This document shows positions 1-9,235 of a stretch of 64,000 bases of DNA, in pieces. Within the stretch, counting starts at the first letter, position 1. Every line of letters starts with the position of its first letter. Both the position numbers and the translations under genes were made by a program. The notes under the pieces are model-generated. The model did not search any database, was not told the origin of the DNA, and worked only from the letters and a program-made list of their open reading frames with translations. Origin of the DNA: Pedobacter frigiditerrae. Lineage in GTDB: Bacteria > Bacteroidota > Bacteroidia > Sphingobacteriales > Sphingobacteriaceae. The stretch lies in NCBI RefSeq assembly GCF_004331645.1, contig NZ_SJSK01000002.1, positions 806,001 through 870,000 of the forward strand. The letters are read 5' to 3'.

Positions 1-96
1 TTTCGAAAAGCTGTAAAATTGAATAATGGAAGCATCCCTCCCCAATAATATTTTACCCTCCTATCAAATTCGTTCTTATATTTATTAAAGTGTTAG

Positions 97-138
97 TCAT
101 CCGATGAATTGAGCAAAATGCCTATATTCATCGGATAA
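97..138. repeat. Inverted repeat, TCATCCGATGAAT family, copy 1
   Basis: The arm TCATCCGATGAAT (97-109) is followed after 16 bases by its near-complement (126-138, one mismatch). The same 13-14 base arm returns at about 27.64 and 27.77 kb, so this is a dispersed intergenic repeat rather than a site private to this gene. It lies just upstream of the DUF2339 start and could form a hairpin in its leader. The function is unknown. Confidence 0.6.
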
Positions 139-156
139 CCATGAAAATTTAACTGA

Positions 157-2526
157 ATGGATAATAAGGACGAGAAATTAAACTTACTGTTAATAAAGCT
201 GGAAAATCTTTCCATCAGGCAACAAGATTTTGGAACAGAAATAAATATTTTAAGGGAAGAAATAAGGCAATTACAAGGGGGTATAGTACCAGCAATTCCG
301 CAAAGCGAATATCAATCTAAACCTGTTGAGAAAATTAAAACTACTCCCGTAAGTTCTGCTCCTATTACCACTCCCCCACCTTTCCAAGCTAAGCCACAGC
401 CTCAATTTAAACAGCCAAGTTTTACAGACAAGTTTAAAAGAGAAAATATTGGCAAATCTGATTTCGAGAAGTTCATTGGCGAAAATCTAATCAGCAAAAT
501 CGGGATTTTAATATTAGTCATCGGCGTTGCCTTTGGCGCAAAACTAGCCATCGATAAAGGACTGATTAGTCCGTTAACCAGAATCATTTTAGGGTATTTA
601 GTTGGTGTTGGCTTAATGGGGTTTGCGATTAAACTCAAAGCAAAATACGAAAGTTTTAGTGCTGTTTTATTGAGCGGTTCTATAGCCATTATGTATTTCA
701 TTACTTATGCAGCTTATGGCTATTACCAGCTCATTCCTCAAACAATGGCATTCGTGTTGATGGCTGTTTTCACCTCATTTACAGTCGTCGCTGCTATAAA
801 ATATAATCAACAAGTTATTGCACATATCGGGATGGTTGGCGCTTATGCAGTTCCATTTTTGTTAAGCGATGGCTCTGGAAAAGTGGTTATCCTCTTTTCT
901 TACATGGCCATCATCAACCTTGGTATTTTGGTTTTAGCCTTCAAAAAACATTGGAAACCTTTATTTTATTTATCGTTCGGCATTACATGGCTCATCTTTT
1001 TAGCTTGGCGAATTCCGCTGAGCGATGGTTTAAGTTATGCTAAGATAACCCTCCTATTTTCTGGCATTTTCTTTATTACTTTTTATATTACCAATCTGGC
1101 GTATAAAGTAATCAAGAAAGAACAATTCAACATTACCGATGTAATTATTCTATTGTTAAACTCTTTCATTTTCTATGGCATCGGTTATTATGCCTTAAAT
1201 GAATCCCCAAATGGAAGTGAGTTATTAGGCTTATTTACTTTAGGCAATGCCATCATTCACTTTGTGGTAAGTTTAATCATATATAAAAGAAAGCTTGCCG
1301 ACAAAAATCTTTTCTACTTTATCTTGGCAATGGTCATTACATTTATCACTATGGCTGTTCCCGTACAATTAAGTGGCAATTGGGTAACTATATTCTGGGT
1401 GGTTGAAGCTTCTATCCTCTTCTACTTAGGCAGGACGAAAAACATAGCTATCTATGAAAAACTGTCTTTTCCATTGATATTTTTAGCGTTTTTTAGTTTA
1501 CTTCAAGATTGGTCGTTAACCTCAAGCGAGTTCGATTACATTTATGATTATGTACCAACCAAGCCATTCTTTAATGTAGGGTTTTTGAGTGCTTGTATAT
1601 TTATTACAGCTTTTTCTATAATGTTTATTGTTAATAGAAAACCAAAGGCTGAAGATGAAAAAAGCAATGGTTTAAGGGAGATACTGAGTTATATTATTCT
1701 CAGTATTTTAATTGTAGTTGTTTACTATACCTTCAGAAAAGAGATTGCCAACTATTTCGAGAATTTATATCAGTACACTAAAGTTGATTTAAAACTAAAT
1801 TCCAAAGAAGACTACGATTTTGCCTATAATTACAATTATCCTTTGTTGAAAACAGCTTGTGTTTACATCTACACACTACTATTCGCCAGTATTTTAACCT
1901 ACCTGAATATAAGCAAAATAAAAAGCAAAGAGTTAGCCGTTACAAATGCAATATTAAACGTGTTAACCATTTTGGCTTTTCTTACCCAAGGATTATATGT
2001 TTTAAGTGAATTAAGAGAAGCTTATATTTTACAAGACAATAAATTCTTTGTAAGTGGCACAATGAACATTGGCATTAGATACATTTCATTAGTATTTTTT
2101 GCATTGCTGATTACCATTTGTTACCAATTAAGTAAATCTGAAATATTTAAGGTTAAGTTTAAAACGGCGTTCGATTATTTGCTGTACATCGCTATCCTTT
2201 GGGTACTGAGTAGTGAGCTATTACATATTTTAGAATTGAACGGCTTAAGCACCGGATACAAGTTAGGATTGAGCATTTTATGGGGAGTTTATGCTTTGTT
2301 CTTAATCGGGATGGGTTTATGGAAAAACAAAAAGTATTTACGAATTGGAGCCATCGCATTATTTGCGATTACTTTAATCAAGTTGTTCTTCTACGATATT
2401 TCATCTTTAGACACCATTTCTAAAACCATTGTTTTTGTATCGCTTGGTATACTCTTACTCATCATTTCATTCCTTTATAACAAATACAAACTTAAAATTA
2501 ACGATGATGTTAAAGCAGAAAATTAA
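157..2526 (+). CDS. DUF2339 polytopic membrane protein
   Basis: A 789-residue protein. The first ~100 residues are soluble: a charged, coiled-coil-like stretch and a Pro/Gln-rich linker. The rest is almost entirely hydrophobic, with about 20 predicted membrane helices. The entry segment KFIGENLISKIGILILVIGV (from ~residue 105) and the following glycine-rich helices are typical of DUF2339, a family of unknown function in the cytoplasmic membrane. Its last 20 or so bases overlap the start of a DUF3999 gene. The two families are often neighbours, which suggests translational coupling and a shared envelope role. The family call is by recognition; any specific activity would be a guess. Confidence 0.85.
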   Translation: MDNKDEKLNLLLIKLENLSIRQQDFGTEINILREEIRQLQGGIVPAIPQSEYQSKPVEKIKTTPVSSAPITTPPPFQAKPQPQFKQPSFTDKFKRENIGKSDFEKFIGENLISKIGILILVIGVAFGAKLAIDKGLISPLTRIILGYLVGVGLMGFAIKLKAKYESFSAVLLSGSIAIMYFITYAAYGYYQLIPQTMAFVLMAVFTSFTVVAAIKYNQQVIAHIGMVGAYAVPFLLSDGSGKVVILFSYMAIINLGILVLAFKKHWKPLFYLSFGITWLIFLAWRIPLSDGLSYAKITLLFSGIFFITFYITNLAYKVIKKEQFNITDVIILLLNSFIFYGIGYYALNESPNGSELLGLFTLGNAIIHFVVSLIIYKRKLADKNLFYFILAMVITFITMAVPVQLSGNWVTIFWVVEASILFYLGRTKNIAIYEKLSFPLIFLAFFSLLQDWSLTSSEFDYIYDYVPTKPFFNVGFLSACIFITAFSIMFIVNRKPKAEDEKSNGLREILSYIILSILIVVVYYTFRKEIANYFENLYQYTKVDLKLNSKEDYDFAYNYNYPLLKTACVYIYTLLFASILTYLNISKIKSKELAVTNAILNVLTILAFLTQGLYVLSELREAYILQDNKFFVSGTMNIGIRYISLVFFALLITICYQLSKSEIFKVKFKTAFDYLLYIAILWVLSSELLHILELNGLSTGYKLGLSILWGVYALFLIGMGLWKNKKYLRIGAIALFAITLIKLFFYDISSLDTISKTIVFVSLGILLLIISFLYNKYKLKINDDVKAEN

Positions 2527-3739
2527 ACTTACAGCAATATTTATACTTGGCGCTTTAGGTTTAAAAGCGCAAACAAATCAATTTCAATACCAAAGGGATC
2601 TAAAAGGTGTGACAACCAATTGGCATAGTTTACAAATCCCAAATCAGGTTTTTAAAAAGGCTAATGCTGGATTGGAAGATTTAAGGATTTATGGCATTAA
2701 AGGCAAAGACACCATTGAAGTGCCTTACATTTTAGAACAAAGTGCCAATCAGGTTACTGAACGAGAAACATCTTTTAATATCATTAACCAAACGCATAAC
2801 CAGAATGGCTATTATTACACCTTTCAAGCATCAGTTGCTGCTACCTTAAACCAAATTAGGCTTTCATTTAAACAAGCAAACTTCGACTGGAAAGTAGCCT
2901 TAGAAGGCAGTAACAACAACACCGAATGGTTTACAGTTTTAAAGGACTATCGTATTTTATCCATCAAAAACAACAATACCGATTATCAGTTTACACAATT
3001 GAATTTCGCTGATGCAAAGTACACTTATTTTAGAATTTGTATTAAAGCCAATGAACAACCTGAGTTAAATGCAGCTAAAATCTTAAAGGCAGATACCCTA
3101 AAAGGCATTGATGCGGCTATTCCATTTTCAGGTTATCAATTACAAAATGATGCTAAAAACAAACAAACTTTGGTTGATATTAACTTGGGTGATATTGTTC
3201 CCTTATCTTATTTAAAGTTAAATGTACAGAGCGATTTCGATTTTTACAGAGCATTTAAGATTGAGTTTGCAACTGATAGTTTTAAAACCGATAAAGGCAT
3301 TCAGTATAATTATGCTCCTTTATATGAAGGCACATTAAGTTCTCTAGAATTTCCAGAATTTCGTTTCAAAAGCACACTGGTATCTAGATTGAGAATTACC
3401 ATAGAAAACAATGATAATAAACCCCTACGCTTAAATTCTATTGCACTAAAAGGTCCAGTTTATGAGTTAATGGCCCGTTTTGAAAAAACAGATTATAACT
3501 ATGCACTTTATTATGGCAAAAAAGAGGCCGTTGCGCCAAGTTATGAGTTAAAGAATTTTGAGAATAAAATCCCAATGGAGATGACTGCCTTAACGGTTGG
3601 CGAAGAGAAAATCAATCCAGCATTTGCTGCCCCTAAAATTGAAAAACCGTTATTCGAAAATAAACTATGGCTTTGGTGTTTAATGGGCATTATTATTAGC
3701 CTATTGGGTTTCTTTGCTTATAAAATGTTAAATAGTTAG
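2504..3739 (+). CDS. DUF3999 family envelope protein
   Basis: The start is set at the first ATG of an ATGATG pair at 2504, because it opens a clean signal peptide (hydrophobic run ending LKAQ) inside the 3' end of the DUF2339 gene. An upstream ATG at 2429 would add a non-signal-like leader. The mature part is about 360 residues of beta-rich sequence, ending in one membrane helix (LWCLMGIIISLLGFFAYKM) and a very short tail, so it is probably anchored in the inner membrane with the bulk in the periplasm. The arrangement and the DUF2339 neighbour fit DUF3999. The function is unknown; it probably works with the upstream membrane protein. Confidence 0.75.
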   Translation: MMLKQKIKLTAIFILGALGLKAQTNQFQYQRDLKGVTTNWHSLQIPNQVFKKANAGLEDLRIYGIKGKDTIEVPYILEQSANQVTERETSFNIINQTHNQNGYYYTFQASVAATLNQIRLSFKQANFDWKVALEGSNNNTEWFTVLKDYRILSIKNNNTDYQFTQLNFADAKYTYFRICIKANEQPELNAAKILKADTLKGIDAAIPFSGYQLQNDAKNKQTLVDINLGDIVPLSYLKLNVQSDFDFYRAFKIEFATDSFKTDKGIQYNYAPLYEGTLSSLEFPEFRFKSTLVSRLRITIENNDNKPLRLNSIALKGPVYELMARFEKTDYNYALYYGKKEAVAPSYELKNFENKIPMEMTALTVGEEKINPAFAAPKIEKPLFENKLWLWCLMGIIISLLGFFAYKMLNS

Positions 3740-3755
3740 GGCTTCTTGGTTCGTC

Positions 3756-3788
3756 ATTGCTTCTCCCGATTTCATCGGGAGAAGCAAT
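3756..3788. terminator. Perfect 15-bp hairpin after the DUF3999 gene
   Basis: The arms 3756-3770 and 3774-3788 are perfectly complementary (ATTGCTTCTCCCGAT and its complement) around a 3-base loop. There is no U tract, so it is not a classical terminator. The outer GTCATTGC...GAAGCAATC frame resembles widespread intergenic palindromes of Bacteroidota. It may stop or protect the DUF2339-DUF3999 transcript. Confidence 0.5.
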
Positions 3789-3851
3789 CTCATTTTGAAA
3801 TAAAAAAGAAAGGTTGATGAAATACAAATGGTCACAATTATCTTCTAACAA

Positions 3852-4163
3852 TTGAAAACAAATAAATTTATCATATTGTCATTATCCATAAGTATTTTAG
3901 TTATAATTTGCTTATTGATACTCAATTATAAAATTGCTCAGCAATATATTTTAGCAGATGGTAAAACTAGAGCATTATTTGGTTTAATCGAGCTATCTTA
4001 TTTGAGCTACGAAATAATTCTATTTGCTTTTGGGATTTTATCTTTTTTAATTGCGGCATTTAGACTTAGAAATAATTGGGTTCTAATAACCAATCTAACA
4101 TTTTTTTTAAGTTTAATTTCAATTGCATTAATTTTTATTCCTTTATGGAGATTATGGATATAA
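3852..4163 (+). CDS. Small integral membrane protein, unknown function
   Basis: A 103-residue ORF whose only suitable start is TTG at 3852. It holds three hydrophobic segments (about residues 6-26, 50-68 and 75-98) and almost no polar domain, so it should be a small inner-membrane protein. I do not recognise the family. Its last codons overlap the start of the PhyH-like gene, which suggests translational coupling. The TTG start and the lack of a recognised family keep confidence moderate. Confidence 0.5.
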   Translation: MKTNKFIILSLSISILVIICLLILNYKIAQQYILADGKTRALFGLIELSYLSYEIILFAFGILSFLIAAFRLRNNWVLITNLTFFLSLISIALIFIPLWRLWI

Positions 4164-4855
4164 ATAACAAAATCTCCGCCAATGGCTTTTCCATCATTCC
4201 AAACATTTATAATGATGAGGAAATTGAACAGATTTTAGAAGTAATTAATCAAGTAGATACTTCAAAAGATACATTTAGAAAATCTGCTGATTTATTTGCC
4301 ATTAGGCAATTCTTAAAAGAAGTTCCAGCTGTTCATGATTTAATCTTTAATGAAAAATTAAAAGCTATTATTCAATCTACTTTTGGCGATAACTATTTCG
4401 TGGTTAAGTCCATTTACTTCGATAAACCAGAACAGTCCAATTGGTTTGTAGCTTATCATCAAGATTTAACTATTTCTGTGGACAAGAAAATTGAACTGGA
4501 AAATTTTGGACCTTGGACAGTTAAACAAAATCAGTTTGCCGTTCAACCACCTATTGATATTTTGCAGCATAACTTTACCATTCGCATTCATTTAGATCAC
4601 ACTGATGAAAATAATGGTGCATTAAAAATTATTCCAAAATCTCATTTAAAAGGAATTTACAGACCAGAAACAATAGACTGGACCATTGAAAGGGAAACCA
4701 TTTGTAGGATAGAAAAAGGAGGCTTAATGATAATGAAACCTTTATTATTACATAGCTCATCTAAAACCACAAACAACAATAAGAGAAGAGTAATTCATAT
4801 CGAGTTCTCTAATGTCGAATTGCCTAATGAATTGCAATGGGCAGAAAGGATTTAA
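4154..4855 (+). CDS. Phytanoyl-CoA dioxygenase (PhyH)-family oxygenase
   Basis: About 233 residues. The pattern fits the PhyH branch of Fe(II)/2-oxoglutarate oxygenases: an HxD pair in AYHQDL, a distal His in the LLLHSSSKT segment, and a following Arg (RRVIHIEF) for 2-oxoglutarate. The start is ambiguous. ATG 4154 has GGAG three bases upstream, while ATG 4145 is nine bases earlier in the same frame; both overlap the end of the preceding membrane gene. Family members hydroxylate diverse small substrates, and the substrate cannot be read here. No signal peptide is seen, so it should be cytoplasmic. Confidence 0.8.
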   Translation: MDINNKISANGFSIIPNIYNDEEIEQILEVINQVDTSKDTFRKSADLFAIRQFLKEVPAVHDLIFNEKLKAIIQSTFGDNYFVVKSIYFDKPEQSNWFVAYHQDLTISVDKKIELENFGPWTVKQNQFAVQPPIDILQHNFTIRIHLDHTDENNGALKIIPKSHLKGIYRPETIDWTIERETICRIEKGGLMIMKPLLLHSSSKTTNNNKRRVIHIEFSNVELPNELQWAERI

Positions 4856-5022
4856 TTTCAAACACTACTAATTATAACCAAAATATAATTTTATTTCTGC
4901 TTCTTCCTTTCCTTAGCTCATAACAAAATTAGATGAACCTAGGATAAAATTCACAATGGAAAAGAATAATCAACAGAGGGATTTTAATCTTTTCCTTATA
5001 TTCATTTTTTTAAAACAATAAT

Positions 5023-6330
5023 ATGAATGACAATACAATTGATAGTTTAAGAGACGCCCTAAAACATTCACCTGAAAATACACCTTTAAGACTTTTACTT
5101 GCTGATACTTTACTAGATTTAAATAGACTTGAAGAGGCAGAAGCCGAATACAACATGATTTTAAAAACATCTACCAACATCAAGGTTAAGTTTGGTTTGG
5201 CTACTACCTTCTTTAAAAAAGGTAGTTATTCTGCGTGTAATGTAATCTTAGAAGAAGTAATTGAAAAAGGAACAACCGATGTAAATATTTTAACATTATA
5301 TGCTAAGGCACTACTAAAAGAAAATGCAGTTAGCAAGGCCATCGAAACTTACAAAAAGGCTTTAGCTATTAATCCAAACCATTCTGACGAAGAATTAGAT
5401 AATCAATTAAGATTAAAAGGTCACAATGAAGCAGAAGTAGTTAATGAAGAAATAGACAATAGGTTTCTACAAAAGCCAACCATTAATTTTAGTGATGTTG
5501 GGGGAATGGATATCGTCAAAAAAGAGATCGAATTAAAAATAATCAAACCCTTATTACATCCAGAACTTTATAAAGCTTATGGCAAGAAAACTGGCGGAGG
5601 AATTTTACTATATGGCCCACCCGGTTGCGGAAAAACATTTATCGCAAAGGCAACCGCTGGTCAAGTAAATGCAAAGTTTATAAGTGTAGGTTTAAATGAT
5701 ATTTTGGACATGTGGATTGGAAATAGCGAAAAAAACCTTCATGAAATTTTTGAATTAGCCAGACAAAACACGCCTTGCGTTTTATTTATTGATGAAATTG
5801 ATGCCCTTGGTGCAAGCAGAAGTGACATGAAACAATCAAGTGGAAGACATTTGATTAATCAATTTTTACAGGAGTTAGACGGAATTGACAATAACAATGA
5901 TGGTGTATTAATTCTTGGCGCAACAAATACGCCTTGGAACTTAGACCCAGCATTTAGGAGGCCAGGAAGATTTGATAGGATAGTCTTTGTTCCGCCACCT
6001 GATGAGGTTTCTAGGGAATCTATTTTAAGACTAAAACTCCAAAATAAACCAACAACAAATATCGATTATGTTAGTCTTTCCAGAAAAATAGAAAATTTCT
6101 CAGGAGCTGATATTGATGCCATTATTGACATTGCAATAGAACTTAAGCTAGAAGCCTCATTCATTGATGGTATCCCTAAGCCAATAGACACAAGTGATTT
6201 ACAGAATGCAATAAAAAAGCACAAAGCTAGTACGCAAGAATGGTTCATGACAGCTAAGAATTTTGCCATGTTTGCAAATGATGCAGGTTTATATGACGAC
6301 ATTCTAACCTATCTAAAAATTAAAAAATAA
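5023..6330 (+). CDS. TPR-AAA+ ATPase (CDC48/SpoVK-like)
   Basis: A 435-residue protein. Residues ~5-125 form helical TPR-like repeats, followed by one AAA+ module of the CDC48/FtsH/SpoVK type. Visible motifs are Walker A GPPGCGKT (198-205), Walker B FIDEID (255-260), sensor-1 Asn302 in GATN, and arginines 313 and 316 in RRPGRFDR. No metalloprotease HExxH or other effector domain follows; the C-terminus is the AAA lid plus a short helix. It probably acts as a hexameric remodelling ATPase with clients chosen by the TPR region. The stop and next start overlap (TAATG), so it is translationally coupled to a TPR membrane protein. The client is unknown. Confidence 0.85.
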   Translation: MNDNTIDSLRDALKHSPENTPLRLLLADTLLDLNRLEEAEAEYNMILKTSTNIKVKFGLATTFFKKGSYSACNVILEEVIEKGTTDVNILTLYAKALLKENAVSKAIETYKKALAINPNHSDEELDNQLRLKGHNEAEVVNEEIDNRFLQKPTINFSDVGGMDIVKKEIELKIIKPLLHPELYKAYGKKTGGGILLYGPPGCGKTFIAKATAGQVNAKFISVGLNDILDMWIGNSEKNLHEIFELARQNTPCVLFIDEIDALGASRSDMKQSSGRHLINQFLQELDGIDNNNDGVLILGATNTPWNLDPAFRRPGRFDRIVFVPPPDEVSRESILRLKLQNKPTTNIDYVSLSRKIENFSGADIDAIIDIAIELKLEASFIDGIPKPIDTSDLQNAIKKHKASTQEWFMTAKNFAMFANDAGLYDDILTYLKIKK

Positions 6331-7583
6331 TGAGCGATAACCTGCTACTAAAAGTCGAAATTCTAATTCAACAAAATAAATTTGCAGAAGCAGAAAAGAT
6401 ATTAAAGAATTTACTCTCTGAAGACTCCAATAATGTTCATTTTTTGGCATTATTGGCTGAAGTAAATTTGCAACAAGACAAGTTTGATAGTGCTACAAGT
6501 ATTATTAATAATGCAATTAGCTTAGCTCCAGATCACCCTCATTTGTTCTATATCAAAGCAAGAATTGCAATTCAACAAGATGATTATGATAATGCAGAAG
6601 AAAACATTAAGCAGTCTATAGAATTAGACCCATTTGATGCTGATTATTTTGCACTATTAGCTAATCTCAAGTTATCTCGAAAACAATATGATGAAGCTTT
6701 AGACTTTGCCAATAAGGCTTTAGAAATTGATGCAGAAAACATACTAGGACTAAATACCAGAAGTTCGGCCTTATTAAAGTTAGATAAAGCTGAAGAATCT
6801 TTCGAAACGATTGAAGGTGCTTTAAGGGAAGACCCTAACAATGCATATACGCATGCAAATTATGGTTGGGGTTTATTAGAAAAAGGGAATCACAAAAAAG
6901 CATTGGTTCATTTTAAGGAATCATTAAAAAACGACCCAAATTTTCATTATGCACAAGCAGGTATGATGGAGGCTTTAAAAGCCAGCAATCCAATTTACAA
7001 GCTTTTCCTTCAATACTCATTTTGGATGAGTAACATGACGGCAAAATACCAGTGGGTTTTCATTATAGGATTTTATGCTGGCATAAGAGTATTGCGGGCA
7101 TTGGCAAACAACAATGAAACGTTGCAACCTTATCTCACCCCAATCATCATTGCACTATCATTAGTTGCATTTTCTACTTGGATAATGAACCCAATTGGCA
7201 ATTTGTTCTTAAGGTTTAATACTTATGGCAATCTATTACTTGATAAAAATGAAAAAGCAAGTTCAAATTTTGTAGCTGCTAGTGCAGGTATTTTTCTTGT
7301 AGGGGTTTTGCTTTATTTCCTTTTCAAAGAAGATAAATTTTTAAGCCTCACTTTTTTTGGCTTTGCGATGATGCTACCTTTTAGCTTAATGTTTTCTCCA
7401 TCAAAATACAAAAACGCATTCCTTATTTATGCTATCATAATGGCCATTTTAGGGACTTTAGCTATAGCAGTCGCATTCTTAACGGGTGTACTATTTAATT
7501 TATTAAGTGTGATTTTCGCAGTTGGTTTTATTGGTTTTCAATGGATTGCGAACTTTTTAATGATTAAGGAAAACAATAAATAA
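6330..7583 (+). CDS. TPR-repeat membrane protein, partner of the AAA+ ATPase
   Basis: A 417-residue protein. Residues ~1-215 are about six TPR units with typical Ala, Asn-Pro and Tyr spacing. From ~235 on there are about six hydrophobic helices separated by short loops. There is no signal peptide, so the TPR part should be cytoplasmic and tethered by the C-terminal membrane bundle. It begins on the last base of the upstream ATPase stop codon. Inference: it is the membrane receptor or scaffold that recruits the TPR-AAA+ ATPase. I do not know a named family for the full architecture. Confidence 0.75.
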   Translation: MSDNLLLKVEILIQQNKFAEAEKILKNLLSEDSNNVHFLALLAEVNLQQDKFDSATSIINNAISLAPDHPHLFYIKARIAIQQDDYDNAEENIKQSIELDPFDADYFALLANLKLSRKQYDEALDFANKALEIDAENILGLNTRSSALLKLDKAEESFETIEGALREDPNNAYTHANYGWGLLEKGNHKKALVHFKESLKNDPNFHYAQAGMMEALKASNPIYKLFLQYSFWMSNMTAKYQWVFIIGFYAGIRVLRALANNNETLQPYLTPIIIALSLVAFSTWIMNPIGNLFLRFNTYGNLLLDKNEKASSNFVAASAGIFLVGVLLYFLFKEDKFLSLTFFGFAMMLPFSLMFSPSKYKNAFLIYAIIMAILGTLAIAVAFLTGVLFNLLSVIFAVGFIGFQWIANFLMIKENNK

Positions 7584-7592
7584 CTGATTTAT

Positions 7593-7634
7593 AAATGGTA
7601 AGAATTGAGTAATGCTTTCTAATTCTTACCATTT
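7593..7634 (+). terminator. Rho-independent terminator of the AAA/TPR operon
   Basis: The 14-base arms AAATGGTAAGAATT (7593-7606) and AATTCTTACCATTT (7621-7634) are perfectly complementary around a 14-base loop, and the 3' side ends in a T-rich run. It sits right after the TPR membrane gene. Confidence 0.75.
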
Positions 7635-7651
7635 TTCTCTATCTTCATCTT

Positions 7652-8608
7652 ATGAAAAGATTAACAATTTTAACCTTGTTAATCATCCCTTTTCTATTGT
7701 GTACTTCTTGGGGCTTTTTTGCGCATCGGCGGATTAATCAGCTGGCTATATTTACTTTGCCTGCAGAAATGATTAACTTCTACAAGACCGGCCATAAACA
7801 CATAACAGAGCATGCTGTAGACCCAGATAAAAGAAGATATATCGATACGCTTGAAGCCCCAAGACATTATTTGGATGTAGAAAATTATGAAGAAAACATC
7901 GATAGTATTCCTGAAAAATTTAATGATGCTTTAGCCAAATACGGACAAAAGAAATTAAATGAAAGTGGCATTGTACCTTGGCAAATTCAACGAACTTATT
8001 ATAGTTTAGTTAAGGCTTTTAAAACTCATGATTCGCTTAAAATATTAAAATACTCGGCAGAACTTGGTCACTACATTGGCGATGCTCATGTCCCTTTACA
8101 CACCACAAATAACCATAACGGACAATTGACTAACCAAGTTGGCATTCATGCTTTTTGGGAAAGTAGAATTCCAGAATTATTTGCTGGTAAATACAATTTT
8201 TTGGTGGGCAAAGCGATTTATATAGACAATCCGCTTAAAACTGCTTGGGTTGTTGTTAAACATTCACATAGCTTATTAGATAGTGTATTAGTGCTTGAAA
8301 CACAGTTGAACAAATCATTTCCTTCCGACCAGAAATATAGTTTCTCTGAACGAAATAACATCGTAATCAAACAATACTCAGAAGCCTATGCTAAAGCTTA
8401 TCAAGAAAAAATGAATGGAATGGTAGAAAAACAAATGCGCTCAGCAATTATTACCATTGGTTCTTTTTGGTTCTCTGCTTGGGTTGATGCCGGTCAGCCA
8501 GAACTAAAAAACCTAATTAAACTAGAACCTGATCCAGAAGAAAAGAAATGGACAGAGCAACAGGAGAAAAAGTATCAAGAAGGAAAGATTATTGGTAGAG
8601 AGAATTGA
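7652..8608 (+). CDS. Secreted zinc-dependent phospholipase C / S1-P1 nuclease-like protein
   Basis: A 318-residue protein with a signal peptide (first ~20 residues); the mature chain starts near Trp-Gly-Phe-Phe-Ala-His. The fold family binds three zinc ions through an N-terminal Trp and scattered His/Asp. Candidate ligands are the AHRRI His, the Asp of HYLD, and the cluster GHYIGDAHVPLH followed by GIHAFWE. This pattern fits the pfam00882 / S1-P1 nuclease superfamily, which cleaves phosphodiester bonds in phospholipids or nucleic acids. The substrate cannot be decided. It has its own transcription unit after the upstream terminator. Confidence 0.8.
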   Translation: MKRLTILTLLIIPFLLCTSWGFFAHRRINQLAIFTLPAEMINFYKTGHKHITEHAVDPDKRRYIDTLEAPRHYLDVENYEENIDSIPEKFNDALAKYGQKKLNESGIVPWQIQRTYYSLVKAFKTHDSLKILKYSAELGHYIGDAHVPLHTTNNHNGQLTNQVGIHAFWESRIPELFAGKYNFLVGKAIYIDNPLKTAWVVVKHSHSLLDSVLVLETQLNKSFPSDQKYSFSERNNIVIKQYSEAYAKAYQEKMNGMVEKQMRSAIITIGSFWFSAWVDAGQPELKNLIKLEPDPEEKKWTEQQEKKYQEGKIIGREN

Positions 8609-9126
8609 TCTCAATTTCACCCATCGAAGAAAACACAGCGAAAGCTCTGGTCTTATAGGTCGAATTGAATCCAAAGAATTATAACACTGAAACGAATATA
8701 TGATAAAAAACCTAAATGTAGCATATTGAAGCTAGTTGACTACATCCGACTGCATTTTACCAGCTCGAATGGTTGTTGTTCGAGACTTCTCCCAGTCTTG
8801 TTCGAGAAACCTTGCTTTAAAGGCCGATTCTTCGAACGAATCTAGGAGGAATGTGGGAGAAAACACCTGCAATTTTAGCCCTTGAATTGTAATTAATGAA
8901 GATATTTATCTTACAATATGACACTCCATTCACTTTTACAATATAAAATTGCTTGCTAATTCAGTTGAGTTATTACCTAATACTTAGGTCAGATTACGTT
9001 TATATCAGGCTTGGTAAATTTGAAAAGCCCAATAAATTGGAAGCCGTCTCTATAAGAAAAAAGGAAAATAAGGTTAAAGAAAATTAAAAGGAAAGGAAAA
9101 ATTATTAGTAGAGAAATTAAAAAAAT
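8609..9126. other. Gene-free stretch with decayed sequence
   Basis: I see no convincing coding frame here. Near 8777-8812 there is a pair of TTCGAGA-type half-repeats around TTCTCCCAGTC. Near 9086-9118 the sequence resembles the last codons and stop of the upstream phospholipase-like gene (8580-8607), about 25 of 28 bases by eye. The stretch may be the remains of a duplicated gene end plus inserted material. Confidence 0.4.
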
Positions 9127-9225
9127 CGTCATTTCGAAATGAGCCTTTCGCGATTGAGAAAGCTGTTAATTATAATCACAAAAGAGCATATTATTAACAG
9201 ATATCTCCCTGAGGTCGATATGACG
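9127..9225. repeat. Palindromic element, CGTCATTTCGA family, copy 1
   Basis: It begins CGTCATTTCGA (9127-9137) and ends with the near-complement TCGATATGACG (9215-9225), 10 of 11 positions pairing. Related ends occur at 36.86 and 42.48 kb. It is probably a mobile REP/MITE-like intergenic element. A 68-codon ORF crossing it is not considered real. Confidence 0.55.
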
Positions 9226-9235
9226 CAACACTTTA

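Noticed and set aside
402..701. 99-codon minus-strand ORF inside DUF2339 gene
   Set aside because: It lies wholly inside a strong membrane-protein gene and shows no family feature or signal.
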